Made by a program: the position numbers and the translations under genes | Shown: piece after piece, positions 17,877 through 25,985 of the stretch | Numbering within the stretch: the first letter of the stretch is position 1 | Layout: the number at the start of each line of letters is the position of its first letter | The notes under the pieces: generated by a model | What the model was told of the DNA's origin: nothing | The model's input: the letters and a program-made list of their open reading frames with translations, nothing else | Databases searched by the model: none | Origin: Roseibium sp. TrichSKD4 | Lineage (GTDB): Bacteria; Pseudomonadota; Alphaproteobacteria; Rhizobiales; Stappiaceae | DNA: 64,000 nucleotides | Direction: 5' to 3' | Assembly (NCBI RefSeq): GCF_000148725.1 | Contig: NZ_GL476304.1 | Span: 274,527-338,526, forward strand

Positions 17877-18704
17877 ATGACACTCATTGCCCAAATATCC
17901 GATCTGCATTTAAGACCCCGTGGCGCCACCTGTTTTCGCGTTAGCGATACAAACATGTTTGCCGAGCGCGCGGTACTCGCCCTGAAGAATCTGCCACAAA
18001 TGCCAGATGCAGTTGTGGTGACAGGTGATCTGACGGATGGAAACGATCCACGGGAATATGACCTTGCCCGGGAAATACTATCCCGGTTGCCCATGCCCGT
18101 TTATGTCGTCCCGGGCAATCATGACGGTACACTTGCCATGGCGCAGGCCTTTAAGGATTATCCAGGAATAAGGGCGGCGGATCAAAAGCCGAAGCTTTCC
18201 TATACAGCGCAAATCGGCGAACTACAGTTGGTCGCGCTAGACAGTTCAATTCCGGGCAAGCCCTATGGTCAGATTGGAGAAGACCAATTGTTATGGCTTG
18301 AGGCTGCTTTATCCGCCAACACAGCCCCTACCCTCATTGCCGTTCATCATCCCCCAATTCAAACGGGTATGCACTTCATGGACACTATCGGCCTGAAAGA
18401 CGCTGATGCTTTGGGAAACGTTGTCCAACGCCACTCGCATGTGAAACGCATCATGTGCGGCCATGCGCATCGGGCAGTCACAGCGGAATTTGCCGGAACT
18501 GTTGTTACGTTGGCGCCGAGCACAGCGCATAATTCTGCGTTGGACTTTTCAAAAGACGCACCGGCGCATTTCAGGCTTGAACCTGCACAGTACTATATAC
18601 ATGTCACAACACCAGATGGATCAATCGCAACACATACAGCATTCGTTGAGCAGGCTCCCGGTCCTTTTTCATTCGTTGCTGACGAAGGCATCTCATGGCC
18701 ATGA
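17877..18704 (+). CDS. Calcineurin-like phosphodiesterase (CpdA/GpdQ family)
   Basis: The 275-aa metallophosphoesterase has its metal-binding motifs in order: QISDLHL near residue 8, GDLTDGND, PGNHDG, HHPPIQTGMHFMD and GHAHR. Together these form the dinuclear site of class III cyclic nucleotide and glycerophosphodiester phosphodiesterases. The substrate could be cAMP or glycerophosphodiesters. The ATG at 17877 starts right at the core domain; the frame is open to 17784 but the extra part looks unrelated. It is coupled to the CAP gene by an ATGA overlap. Confidence 0.85.
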   Translation: MTLIAQISDLHLRPRGATCFRVSDTNMFAERAVLALKNLPQMPDAVVVTGDLTDGNDPREYDLAREILSRLPMPVYVVPGNHDGTLAMAQAFKDYPGIRAADQKPKLSYTAQIGELQLVALDSSIPGKPYGQIGEDQLLWLEAALSANTAPTLIAVHHPPIQTGMHFMDTIGLKDADALGNVVQRHSHVKRIMCGHAHRAVTAEFAGTVVTLAPSTAHNSALDFSKDAPAHFRLEPAQYYIHVTTPDGSIATHTAFVEQAPGPFSFVADEGISWP

Positions 18705-19264
18705 ACACAGGCACTACACCACCTTTGATTCAGAGACACGCTGTATCCGCGCTCATAGCAGCCCTCGTTGCAACGCTCCTGTCAGCTTGTAGCGTCCTGC
18801 CGCAAAAACCTGAAACGACTGAGCAACCGGTTATCCGAGAGGTCGCAGTCAATCAGGACGCGCTTCTTTCGCTTATCAACGCCTACCGAAGCGAGAATGG
18901 GTTGCCCGCTCTGGAAATCGACCAAACCCTCAACCGGGTATCCGTCGACATGGCGTTTCATATTGCCAAGAGAGACAGCATGGACACATGGGCGCATTCG
19001 GATTTTGGACTGTCCAGCCGCCTCGACAAGGCCGATTACAAGAATTACGCAGCGGCTGAAAATCTTGGCGCCGGTTACGCTGACCTTCAAGCCGCCTTTG
19101 ATGGCTGGAAAGGCTCAGAAGGCCACAACAAGAACCTTCTCAACCCCTATGTTACGCAAATTGGCATTGGGCGTACGGTTCGCTCAAACGGAAAATGGCG
19201 CAATTTTTGGGCTCTTACGCTTGCTCGACCTGAAAGTGCAGGAAGGCCTGATATCCGCCAATAA
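18701..19264 (+). CDS. CAP-domain (SCP/PR1) lipoprotein
   Basis: The 187-aa protein starts with a signal peptide ending in the lipobox LLSAC, so it should be lipid-anchored. A bacterial CAP domain follows: LLSLINAYRSENGLPAL, WAHSDFGLSSRL (the His/Ser region), AAENLGAGY (catalytic-type glutamate) and GHNKNLLNP. Bacterial CAP proteins are envelope-associated with mostly unknown biochemical roles. The start at 18701 overlaps the upstream stop (ATGA); an ATG six bases earlier is also possible. Confidence 0.85.
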   Translation: MNTGTTPPLIQRHAVSALIAALVATLLSACSVLPQKPETTEQPVIREVAVNQDALLSLINAYRSENGLPALEIDQTLNRVSVDMAFHIAKRDSMDTWAHSDFGLSSRLDKADYKNYAAAENLGAGYADLQAAFDGWKGSEGHNKNLLNPYVTQIGIGRTVRSNGKWRNFWALTLARPESAGRPDIRQ

Positions 19265-19280
19265 TGACGGGTTTTGCGCG

Positions 19281-19308
19281 AAAAAAGAGGCGGGCTAAAA
19301 CGCCCGCC
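19281..19308 (-). terminator. Intrinsic terminator of the YcaO gene
   Basis: On the minus strand GGCGGGC pairs with GCCCGCC around a 6-base loop and is followed by TCTTTTTT. It lies about 140 bases beyond the ycaO stop. A second weak hairpin (AAAACTCA/TGAGTTTT, 19361-19381) lies between. Confidence 0.75.
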
Positions 19309-19446
19309 CAAGTAAGGTTTCCAGAGACCCCGAAGGGCACCGGCAATCGCCAGTGAGAACAAAACTCATAAGTTGAGTTTTATACTCATATTTATTGAAT
19401 AGACCGTGACGTCAGACCTGTCAACGGGGGGCGCTTCCAACCACAC

Positions 19447-20988
19447 CTAAAAAGGGTACACACGCTCAGAATATGTCTTTTCAAGAGCGTCCCGTTTCGC
19501 GGAGCAGTGACGGACCTCTTCGGGATACAGTCTCACTCTGCCAAAACGTGGCTCCAGACTACAAAGGTCCGGCGACAGGATTTTAACGCAAGGGACATTG
19601 AGCACTGGGTGCGTTGCATCAAATTTCCAAATCGAGATGCCAGCGGCAATGTAGCTGTCAATAAGATCTTGAAACGAATACTCGGTATTCCAGTCCCCAT
19701 CGACTTCAAAATACCGCCCGCTGCCGCACAGGTCCGATAAAAGCCGATGTCTCCGGCCATATGCAACTGCGGGTGACGAGGCTCCGGATTGTTGCTCAAA
19801 CAATTTCGAAAAAGACTGCGACACCTCGCTTTGCAACATTTCCTGATAAGCGCTGCGAACCGCTTCGTGAAGCGTCAAACCAGCTGAAACCCCCATGGCA
19901 GCGCCGAATCCGTCCGGATCAGCAGACACCGCCCCGGCAACGTGCACGCTGAATTGGGTCGGGACACAAAAAAAGGCACACTGTCGTTCTCTACACTGCA
20001 AATACTGCCAGTGTTTTTCGCCTAAATTTTGGGCAATCTGTTGCGGTTGAAGGAGGTTTATCCCCAAGCGGTTGTACCAAGCCGGAGCAAAAACGTCTCG
20101 TTCAACCGCCTCGAGAAATGCTCCTTTGAATGCCTGTTCCTGCGTCTGATGGACAGCGGCACCAGACGTACTCGCGCTTCCAGATAGGCCCCACTTTTCT
20201 GCCTCACCAAATAAGCCGCACAGTGACGGGAGCTGGGCTATTTCACCGGAGTTCAGACTTTCGATTTTGATCCGTCTCGCAGAAGCCGAATTCAACGAAT
20301 CCAAGGCGTTTGCGTCCTTCCGATGCTTCCCGTCAGCTGCCAGGACCGCTTTCGACACTTGCCGCTTGCTAAACCCTAGAAACGCGCTCGCTTCCAAATC
20401 TCGCACTTTTCTTGAAACTGTATTTATCCTGTGTTCATCGCCATCTGGAGCGGTTTGAAGACTAAGTCGCTCAGCAATTTCGCCAATACAGGACAAGAAT
20501 GCCGCCGCAGTACTTTCTCCCTGCCCCCCCGCGACGATCTTAAGTGGCTGTCGGAAGCCTTCGCCGTTTGTGTCGGGCGTTTCCGACCAAATTCCCGTAC
20601 AGAAGACGATCGGACATCCGGGCAATCGAACGTTTCGCAGGCGCAAAAACCTCGGATCGAGCACCTTCGAAAACAAGTCATACGTGCGGCTGGGTAGTAG
20701 TGATGAAAAACGAGGCCCTTCGTCATCGATCACGATTAAGCCGAGCGCGACTAGGTCGTGGTAGAGACTGTTTTTGACACCCGCTTGTTTTTGAATTTTC
20801 GGTTCTGAGAAGAGCCCTCCTAGAACCGACAAACCGTCCCTCATTTTTTCATATGCCCAATCGACGCCCACCAAAAAACAACCATAAGTATCTATATTAG
20901 ACGAAATACGCAAACTGGTTGATTTAACCACCTTCAACGGATCAAAACTGAAATACGGCGCAAGTAAACACACTGCCGTCACGAACAA
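19447..20988 (-). CDS. Stand-alone YcaO-domain protein (ATP-dependent peptide backbone modification)
   Basis: Up to 513 aa. The C-terminal 350 residues show the YcaO pattern: GGQGESTAAAFLSCIGEIAERL (first ATP/Mg region), SGAAVHQTQEQAFKGAFLEAVERDVF (second, ExxERD) and GVSAGLTLHEAVRSAYQEML. The end reads VPCVKILSPDL followed by a terminal VYPF. YcaO enzymes phosphorylate amide backbones to form azolines, thioamides or amidines. The terminal PxPxP tail of classic cyclodehydratases is absent. No E1-like or flavin partner is nearby. The N-terminal 150 residues resemble no domain I know and might bind the leader. The start is uncertain: the frame opens at TTG 20988 without a clear ribosome site, and ATG 20844 would give 465 aa. 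Confidence 0.8.
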   Translation of the reverse strand: MFVTAVCLLAPYFSFDPLKVVKSTSLRISSNIDTYGCFLVGVDWAYEKMRDGLSVLGGLFSEPKIQKQAGVKNSLYHDLVALGLIVIDDEGPRFSSLLPSRTYDLFSKVLDPRFLRLRNVRLPGCPIVFCTGIWSETPDTNGEGFRQPLKIVAGGQGESTAAAFLSCIGEIAERLSLQTAPDGDEHRINTVSRKVRDLEASAFLGFSKRQVSKAVLAADGKHRKDANALDSLNSASARRIKIESLNSGEIAQLPSLCGLFGEAEKWGLSGSASTSGAAVHQTQEQAFKGAFLEAVERDVFAPAWYNRLGINLLQPQQIAQNLGEKHWQYLQCRERQCAFFCVPTQFSVHVAGAVSADPDGFGAAMGVSAGLTLHEAVRSAYQEMLQSEVSQSFSKLFEQQSGASSPAVAYGRRHRLLSDLCGSGRYFEVDGDWNTEYSFQDLIDSYIAAGISIWKFDATHPVLNVPCVKILSPDLCSLEPRFGRVRLYPEEVRHCSAKRDALEKTYSERVYPF

Positions 20989-21064
20989 AGTCGGAAGAAT
21001 AACTGCGCCTCTGGGTCACATACAGCACCCATTTCTGTATTGAAATTAAATTGGAGGTCTACAG

Positions 21065-21352
21065 ATGAGCATTTTCACTAGCAATTCATCCTTAGTCGCA
21101 GGAAAAGAATTAGCGTCTATTATCGGTTCAGACGAAACGCGCGAGAATTTCATTCAAAACCCGAAACAAGTCCTTACAAATTCGGAATTACCAAACAACC
21201 TCGTTGTGCTTGCAGATACTGCCGACACAATTCATCTGGTTGTACCGGCTCAAGTCGATGTTGATCGAATTGTCGCTAATGATGAAGCCTATTTCGAGGA
21301 ACTGGGACAATTGGCCCTAAGCGCCTGCATGTATGAAGATATTCCAGAATAG
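21065..21352 (+). CDS. Candidate modified-peptide precursor A (NHLP-like leader)
   Basis: The 95-aa protein lies divergent to the YcaO gene, with a strong ribosome site (GGAGG, 7 bases before the ATG). Residues about 24-60 resemble the nitrile-hydratase-type leader peptide family: ETRENFIQNPKQVLTNSELP, then a beta segment LVVLADTADTIHLVVPA. The C-terminal 30 residues (after VDVDRIV) would be the core. They hold a single Cys in LALSACMYED and no GG/GA cleavage motif. The same NPxxVL...LP element appears in the next gene. The call as a RiPP precursor is an inference from the leader and the YcaO neighbour. The cysteine-poor tail is unusual. Confidence 0.65.
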   Translation: MSIFTSNSSLVAGKELASIIGSDETRENFIQNPKQVLTNSELPNNLVVLADTADTIHLVVPAQVDVDRIVANDEAYFEELGQLALSACMYEDIPE

Positions 21353-21378
21353 GGCATCCGGGTCCACTCCCGTGAGCT

Positions 21379-21409
21379 GCGCCAACCAACTCCGACATCA
21401 GGTTGGCGC
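21379..21409 (+). promoter_or_regulatory. Hairpin between the two candidate precursors
   Basis: The perfect 9-bp stem GCGCCAACC/GGTTGGCGC with a 13-base loop has no T-run after it. It could stabilise or process the mRNA so that the upstream precursor is made in excess. Confidence 0.55.
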
Positions 21410-21462
21410 GGCAATCCCATTCTGATTACCGATTACCAATATCCCATAATCTGAGGGCTGAT

Positions 21463-21759
21463 ATGGCGCGTTTTCCCTATCACAAGTCAAAGGTGTCTGC
21501 GCTTGGGCGCCTTTTGGCAAAAGCAGCTACAGACCCCGCTTTTAAAGCCGAACTTATGCAGAACCCTCAAGAGGTCTTGAAAAAAGCGGCTCTTCCTGAT
21601 GTCACGCTGCAGTTATTCAATTTCAATGTCGTGGACGGCGCACAGAACACCCCGATGATCGCACTTCCTTACCGCCTGAATGAACAAAAGGTTGCGGAAT
21701 GTGACCCGGAATATCTGGCTGGAGTTGCTCGCCTTGTGCCCACAACAAACCTGTCATAA
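21463..21759 (+). CDS. Candidate modified-peptide precursor B (NHLP-like leader)
   Basis: The 98-aa protein starts at the ATG at 21463 behind GAGGG; an upstream TTG at 21403 is inside the hairpin and unlikely. FKAELMQNPQEVLKKAALPDVTLQLFN aligns by eye with precursor A (NPxxVL, LP, then a beta strand). The tails are also comparable: CDPEYLAGVARL here and NDEAYFEELGQL in A. The tail has one cysteine and ends VPTTNLS. The shared architecture supports two paralogous substrates for the divergent YcaO enzyme. It ends 16 bases before the convergent regulator gene. Confidence 0.62.
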   Translation: MARFPYHKSKVSALGRLLAKAATDPAFKAELMQNPQEVLKKAALPDVTLQLFNFNVVDGAQNTPMIALPYRLNEQKVAECDPEYLAGVARLVPTTNLS

Positions 21760-21775
21760 CTGAAACAGTCGCTGA

Positions 21776-23767
21776 TCACGCTTCACCAAGAACGGACCGG
21801 CGAACCAAACTGGCCCCGACCTGATAATTGTGCCGCACTCGAGGATCTTGGAAGATGTTAATCCGCTGATCCCAGGAGGCATCATTTATTTCCGCGAAAA
21901 GGTCGGAGGACAGCAGGTTTTCGTACTTACCTCTGTACAGCTGCAAAACACTTCGCGCTTCACTTTCTCGCCCAACACACATCAAGGCTGAAACCCGCGT
22001 TGCCAAACTGATCAGACTTCCAAGCGGCGCGCGTTCACCAAACTGAATTGCGCGTTCATAGTCGCCGGCAGCAAAATAGATGTTTGCCATATACTCATTC
22101 ACGATCCGGGGCGGAAACGTGAAGGTAGAAAGTGCCTTTTCTGCATATTTGACGGCTTCTTGATAGCGCCCAAGTGCCGCCAGTCCCTCAGCTACCGACA
22201 TGAGATTGCTCGGATCCATCGGATTAAGGCGCGATGCTTCCGAGAACGCGTTGCCAGCGTCCTCCGTTGCCCCACACAGGACAAGAGCCCATCCAAATAG
22301 CCTTTGATTGATTGACTGCCATGGATCAAGCGTGACTGCTTTTTCAGCGAGCATCACGGCCTCTTCGATCCGCGGGACGTCTGACGCGTTTTTTACCGCG
22401 TAATAAAGCAGCTGCTTCATTTCGATGGATGCCTTGCCCGCATAGGTCAAGGAAAACTGCGGACACTGGCGCTCAAGATCGTTCAATATCCGCAAGGCCT
22501 TCTCATCCGCAGTGCGGGAGAATTCCCAGAGCATGGCTTCGGCCTGACACCATTTGGCGAATGGAGCGGTGTTGCGAGGATTTCTCAGGCGATGCAGTAC
22601 TTGAGAGTGGATGCGATTCACGGAATGAAACGCCAAGGGCCGCGCCTCACAACTGGTAGACCAGTCGCTTAGATCAACCACATCATGAAAAAGGATCTTG
22701 CCGGATTGCCGATCTTCAAACTGGAGATACACTTTTTCCAGTTCGCACTCAGTGCGAAAGCGCAGAAGATAACTTCCCAATTCCCCATCATCGAGGCGCG
22801 CCAAAGCAGCAACGCCTCCCGGCTCTTCATAATCTGCCTGATAGAGATCGAAATATTGATAGGATGACAGACCGTTGACGATTTCATCGCGTAGCGCTCT
22901 GGCCTTTGCATCCCCTTTCTTCTGGACCGCAATTGATGCAATTGCGATCTTGGGAAGACGAATGACATCATCACCTTCCGGTAAGAAATTTAAGTCTTGA
23001 GACCTTTCGGACCGTGCACTCGACTGGCCCGAGGCGAGTAGCGCCGTTTGACGACTGGTTTCAATTGCTTTTCGTGCATTGGCAGCGAGACCTGACTTTT
23101 GGTTCACCTCGCGCTCGCAAGCACTTAATTGATGCTGGGCAAGCTCCATCTGGCCAGTTTCCCGATAGTATCGAAGAAGGGCTTCGTGCGCGATCTCATG
23201 TCCTGGATCTATGTCGACAACAAAGCGCGCTGCAACTTCCAAAATGACGGAATTTCCAGACCTTTCCGCACCGCTAAACAGCTCAACTAATCTTTCAACT
23301 GCTTGCCAACGAATGTTTTCCCGCTCCACAGCAAGCCAGTCGCCGAAATTCGGGTCCAGTGTATCGTACCCTTCCAGAAACGGCCCTTTCCAGAGATCAC
23401 GCGCTGTTTCCAGAGACGCACCATTTCCTTGCTGAAGCAGCTGGAACAGGGTTGGGACATCCCAATTGAGAGGTCCGGCGTGCGCGGCGAGATACGTGTG
23501 TTTGGCCTCAAGAAACGGAATACCACAGGCATCTTCGAGGAGACGAACCTGCCTCAATGCCTGCCGCAGAGACTGCGATGCCCGATCCCGGTCCGAGGCG
23601 CTCCAAAACAGGTCCGCGATTTCCTCTCTAGCCACAGGCTGGCTGTTTCGACGCAAAAGCACGGTTAAAAGCGCAAGTGCTTTCCTCGTTTTCACATGAA
23701 TCGCCTGCCCCATCTCATCAGTCAATGATGGCGCTCCCAAGCTATGAAACGTAACGTTTTTATTCAT
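21776..23767 (-). CDS. BTAD (SARP-like) regulator with TolB-like and TPR domains
   Basis: The 663-aa protein opens with an OmpR-type winged helix (about 1-100: KTRKALALLTVLLRRNSQPVAREEIADLFW, the standard start of SARP/BTAD regulators). A BTAD helical repeat domain follows (about 105-245, with GPFLEGYD and LLRYYRETGQMELAQHQLSACE). A middle segment from about 270 (IAIASIAV...RDEIVNGLSSYQYFDLY) looks like the TolB-like domain of CadC-type regulators. Several tetratricopeptide repeats run from about 440 to 610. It is convergent with the precursors and divergent from the 85-aa gene, so it is the likely regulator of the locus. The signal is unknown. Confidence 0.78.
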   Translation of the reverse strand: MNKNVTFHSLGAPSLTDEMGQAIHVKTRKALALLTVLLRRNSQPVAREEIADLFWSASDRDRASQSLRQALRQVRLLEDACGIPFLEAKHTYLAAHAGPLNWDVPTLFQLLQQGNGASLETARDLWKGPFLEGYDTLDPNFGDWLAVERENIRWQAVERLVELFSGAERSGNSVILEVAARFVVDIDPGHEIAHEALLRYYRETGQMELAQHQLSACEREVNQKSGLAANARKAIETSRQTALLASGQSSARSERSQDLNFLPEGDDVIRLPKIAIASIAVQKKGDAKARALRDEIVNGLSSYQYFDLYQADYEEPGGVAALARLDDGELGSYLLRFRTECELEKVYLQFEDRQSGKILFHDVVDLSDWSTSCEARPLAFHSVNRIHSQVLHRLRNPRNTAPFAKWCQAEAMLWEFSRTADEKALRILNDLERQCPQFSLTYAGKASIEMKQLLYYAVKNASDVPRIEEAVMLAEKAVTLDPWQSINQRLFGWALVLCGATEDAGNAFSEASRLNPMDPSNLMSVAEGLAALGRYQEAVKYAEKALSTFTFPPRIVNEYMANIYFAAGDYERAIQFGERAPLGSLISLATRVSALMCVGRESEARSVLQLYRGKYENLLSSDLFAEINDASWDQRINIFQDPRVRHNYQVGASLVRRSVLGEA

Positions 23768-23948
23768 AATTCAAGTGCCATCAATTGAGTTAAAAGAGCC
23801 AGAAAACGGCGATAATGCATGAGCCTCAATTATGCGAGAGCAGAGCCTGCAAAATATATCACGCTAATTTCACGGGGCAAAACCATGTTAGGCTTCGTAT
23901 CGTAGATCGACAGATCAATTGATTTTTTTTGGTAACGGCAGGCAACCA

Positions 23949-24206
23949 ATGTCAAATTTTTCTGACCCGACTTCATCTGACACTTTTTTGGACGAGTGCG
24001 GGAACGAATCCCTAAAGCGCATGATTTATTTCACCAAGCGGCAAGCGGAGAAGGACGGCAAGACTTTCTGCGCCTATTTTCTCGATATGGCTCTCAATGC
24101 CCTTGCGGATGACTCAGAAGAAATGAACGCGCTGGTCAAATCACGAGTAACGCCTCTTCCCTTCCCGGCAGCGCAGGCTCAAAAGCAAGCGCAGAATAAT
24201 GTTTAA
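23949..24206 (+). CDS. Small protein of unknown function divergent to the BTAD regulator
   Basis: The 85-aa soluble protein starts at the ATG at 23949 behind GGCAGG; a TTG at 23919 is less likely. It is mostly helical, with LKRMIYFTKRQAEKDGKTFCAYFLDMALNALADD in the middle and a Pro/Gln/Ala-rich tail. There is no signal peptide or known domain. The regulator gene starts 181 bases away on the other strand, and an inverted repeat (CATAATT at 23765-23771, AATTATG at 23828-23834) lies between. The strong terminator after it supports real transcription. It could be a partner or immunity factor of the YcaO locus, but nothing shows this directly. Confidence 0.6.
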   Translation: MSNFSDPTSSDTFLDECGNESLKRMIYFTKRQAEKDGKTFCAYFLDMALNALADDSEEMNALVKSRVTPLPFPAAQAQKQAQNNV

Positions 24207-24299
24207 AGCGGAACGTTCGGGGTAATGAGCATTGACCCAACTGGTGAGTGCAGCATGTCCCGAACGGAGCGCTAGCAGCGTCCTCTCCCAACTTTGACC

Positions 24300-24335
24300 A
24301 TCGTTGCGCCGCTGACGGCGTAACGATGTTTTTTT
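24300..24335 (+). terminator. Strong intrinsic terminator
   Basis: A 12-bp stem with one G-U (ATCGTTGCGCCG/CGGCGTAACGAT) and a CTGA loop is followed by a G and seven T. It closes the 85-aa gene and is the last chromosomal feature before the prophage. Confidence 0.88.
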
Positions 24336-24522
24336 GCTCAGTCTTTGCGCATGACCGAACGGGTCAGCAGATTTCGGTATTTTGGAGGTTTGGCGACCCC
24401 GGCAGGGGGGAAAAGATCATTGAATTAATTGACCTTTTTTGTCCCGCACCTTGTTTAGTGCCGCTAATTGAGGGATTGATATCACAATAGATTTTCGAAT
24501 CTATCCCGCACCCAATTTCGGC
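24336..24522. other. Probable chromosome/prophage junction region
   Basis: No gene is supported. It contains a perfect hairpin at 24487-24504 (ATAGATT, TTCG loop, AATCTAT), 18 bases beyond the methylase stop. The left attachment site must lie near here if the prophage ends at the methylase. Without the right end the core sequence cannot be defined. Confidence 0.4.
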
Positions 24523-25365
24523 TTAAAGCGTGGCATCTCCAATTATCAACGGATGGTCGAAGTTCGTGATGATCAATTCGCCAAACTCCTTTGGCGCACT
24601 CTCTGAAATCGAATAAGTCACGTTAACCGGCAACATTGGTTGGCCTTCAAACGTTTCTCTTATTTCCGGCGTATCATTGATCGAGACGATGACCTTTCCT
24701 TCAGCACCGCGCATCAGGTCCGCCAGGACTTCAAAGTCAGACCGGGCAAACATCTCCTTACCGTAGTCATCCTCGCAGCCGAAATATGGTGGGTCGCAGT
24801 AGATCAGCGCCTCTGGCCGATCATAACGCGGAATGAAGTCCTGAAAGCTCAGGTTCTCAATCACGACACCCGCGAGCCGTTCGTGAACATCTTCCAGAAT
24901 TGGCACCAGGCTGGTGAGGTTAAACCGGCCTCCCCTTTCTGCGCAGACGCCAAAGTTCTGCCCTGCGACTTTTCCGCCAAATGCGGTGCGTTGAAGGTAG
25001 AGAAACCGAGCAGCCCGCTCCAGGTCGGTGAGCGTTGATGGATCGACACGCTGCAGGCGGTCGAACTCGCGCCGACTGGTGATCTGGAACTTCAGGCAAT
25101 CGAGAAACTGCGGATAATGGCGCTGCAGGATCCGGAACAGGTTCGCCACTTCGCCGGAATAGTCGTTTATGACCTCTGCACCTGGCACAAACTTGCGGCG
25201 TAGAAAGACACCACCCATCCCGACAAAGGCTTCGGCATAAAGGTCATGTTTGACCGCAGAAATCAGCCGGATAAGGCGCTTGGCAAGGTTCCTCTTGCCC
25301 CCAATCCAAGGCGCAACTGGCGCGACACCATTGTTCTCACGTTCCCCAAAGAGGTTTGACTCCAT
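24523..25365 (-). CDS. DNA adenine methylase, D12 class
   Basis: The 280-aa N6-adenine methyltransferase has WIGGKRNLAKRLI at the N terminus. The S-adenosylmethionine motif is FVGMGGVFLRR (FxGxG) near residue 47, and the catalytic motif is CDPPYFGC (DPPY) near residue 192. The D12 order matches Dam-type enzymes. With no endonuclease beside it, it is likely an orphan phage methylase, either protecting phage DNA from restriction or influencing host methylation. It is the leftmost prophage gene, next to the expected attachment site. Confidence 0.87.
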   Translation of the reverse strand: MESNLFGERENNGVAPVAPWIGGKRNLAKRLIRLISAVKHDLYAEAFVGMGGVFLRRKFVPGAEVINDYSGEVANLFRILQRHYPQFLDCLKFQITSRREFDRLQRVDPSTLTDLERAARFLYLQRTAFGGKVAGQNFGVCAERGGRFNLTSLVPILEDVHERLAGVVIENLSFQDFIPRYDRPEALIYCDPPYFGCEDDYGKEMFARSDFEVLADLMRGAEGKVIVSINDTPEIRETFEGQPMLPVNVTYSISESAPKEFGELIITNFDHPLIIGDATL

Positions 25366-25642
25366 CTCTTCACACTCCTAAACACCCGCGATCTGCAGCA
25401 GCGCAGAATCGGACCTTTGGGTCTGATCGCGGGGGCGATGGAATGCTTGTGTGACATCGATCGGCATAAAGTCTTGTCGGACTGCCGATTTCCGGAGCGT
25501 TGGCGCGCTCCGGATCTCCCGCGTCAATTCAACCGGGAAACTTTTAGAATTTTGGTGATGCGGCGAGCCGCGTTCTGGACACGTTCGGTCAATCAGTTCA
25601 TGAGAACATAATAAGAACAAATGAACAGGGCTATGCTCAAGA
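25366..25642. other. Intergenic region between the methylase and the small plus-strand gene
   Basis: No gene is supported on either strand. It should contain the methylase promoter and the upstream region of the 75-aa gene. Confidence 0.4.
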
Positions 25643-25870
25643 ATGGATCTGAAGTGGCGCGCAACATGGCCAGATAAGGCCAATGACGGGATAGCAACCT
25701 GTGACAAGGTACCGGGCCTTCAGGCGCGTGTTTATCTGGAGGCAGGTGGTAAGCGTTGGTATTGGTTCGTCAACGACACCCACGCCCGCGCGCAAGGCAT
25801 TGAAGACACCAAGGAAGCGGCCAAAGAGGCTGTCAGGCGAGAGTTCAAGCGTATCGCGAGGGAGGGATAA
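25643..25870 (+). CDS. Small phage accessory protein of unknown function
   Basis: The 75-aa frame, on the strand opposite to its neighbours, has a protein-like composition: LQARVYLEAGGKRWYWFVND (a beta hairpin) followed by a helix TKEAAKEAVRREFKRIA. The pattern of two strands, W-Y-W-F-V and then a regularly spaced helix recurs in small phage and plasmid proteins I have seen without assigned function. The ribosome site is weak. It lies between the methylase and ietS like a separately expressed extra gene. Confidence 0.5.
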   Translation: MDLKWRATWPDKANDGIATCDKVPGLQARVYLEAGGKRWYWFVNDTHARAQGIEDTKEAAKEAVRREFKRIAREG

Positions 25871-25985
25871 GGCTTCACTCGCCAATTGCGATAAGGTGCG
25901 ATGCCCAGAAGGTCATCGCCGCCAAGCGACGCAATGTCCGGAATCGCAATGGAAACTTGAACTCCTTTTTGCGCATCTCAAGTTG

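Noticed and set aside
24248-24490. Plus-strand frame of 80 aa at the prophage boundary
   Set aside because: It runs across the strong terminator at 24300-24335 and has no protein-like pattern.
24487-24504. 3' end of a tRNA as attachment site
   Set aside because: TTCGAAT is present, but the 5-bp T-stem with G53-C61 cannot form; the simple hairpin explains the sequence better.
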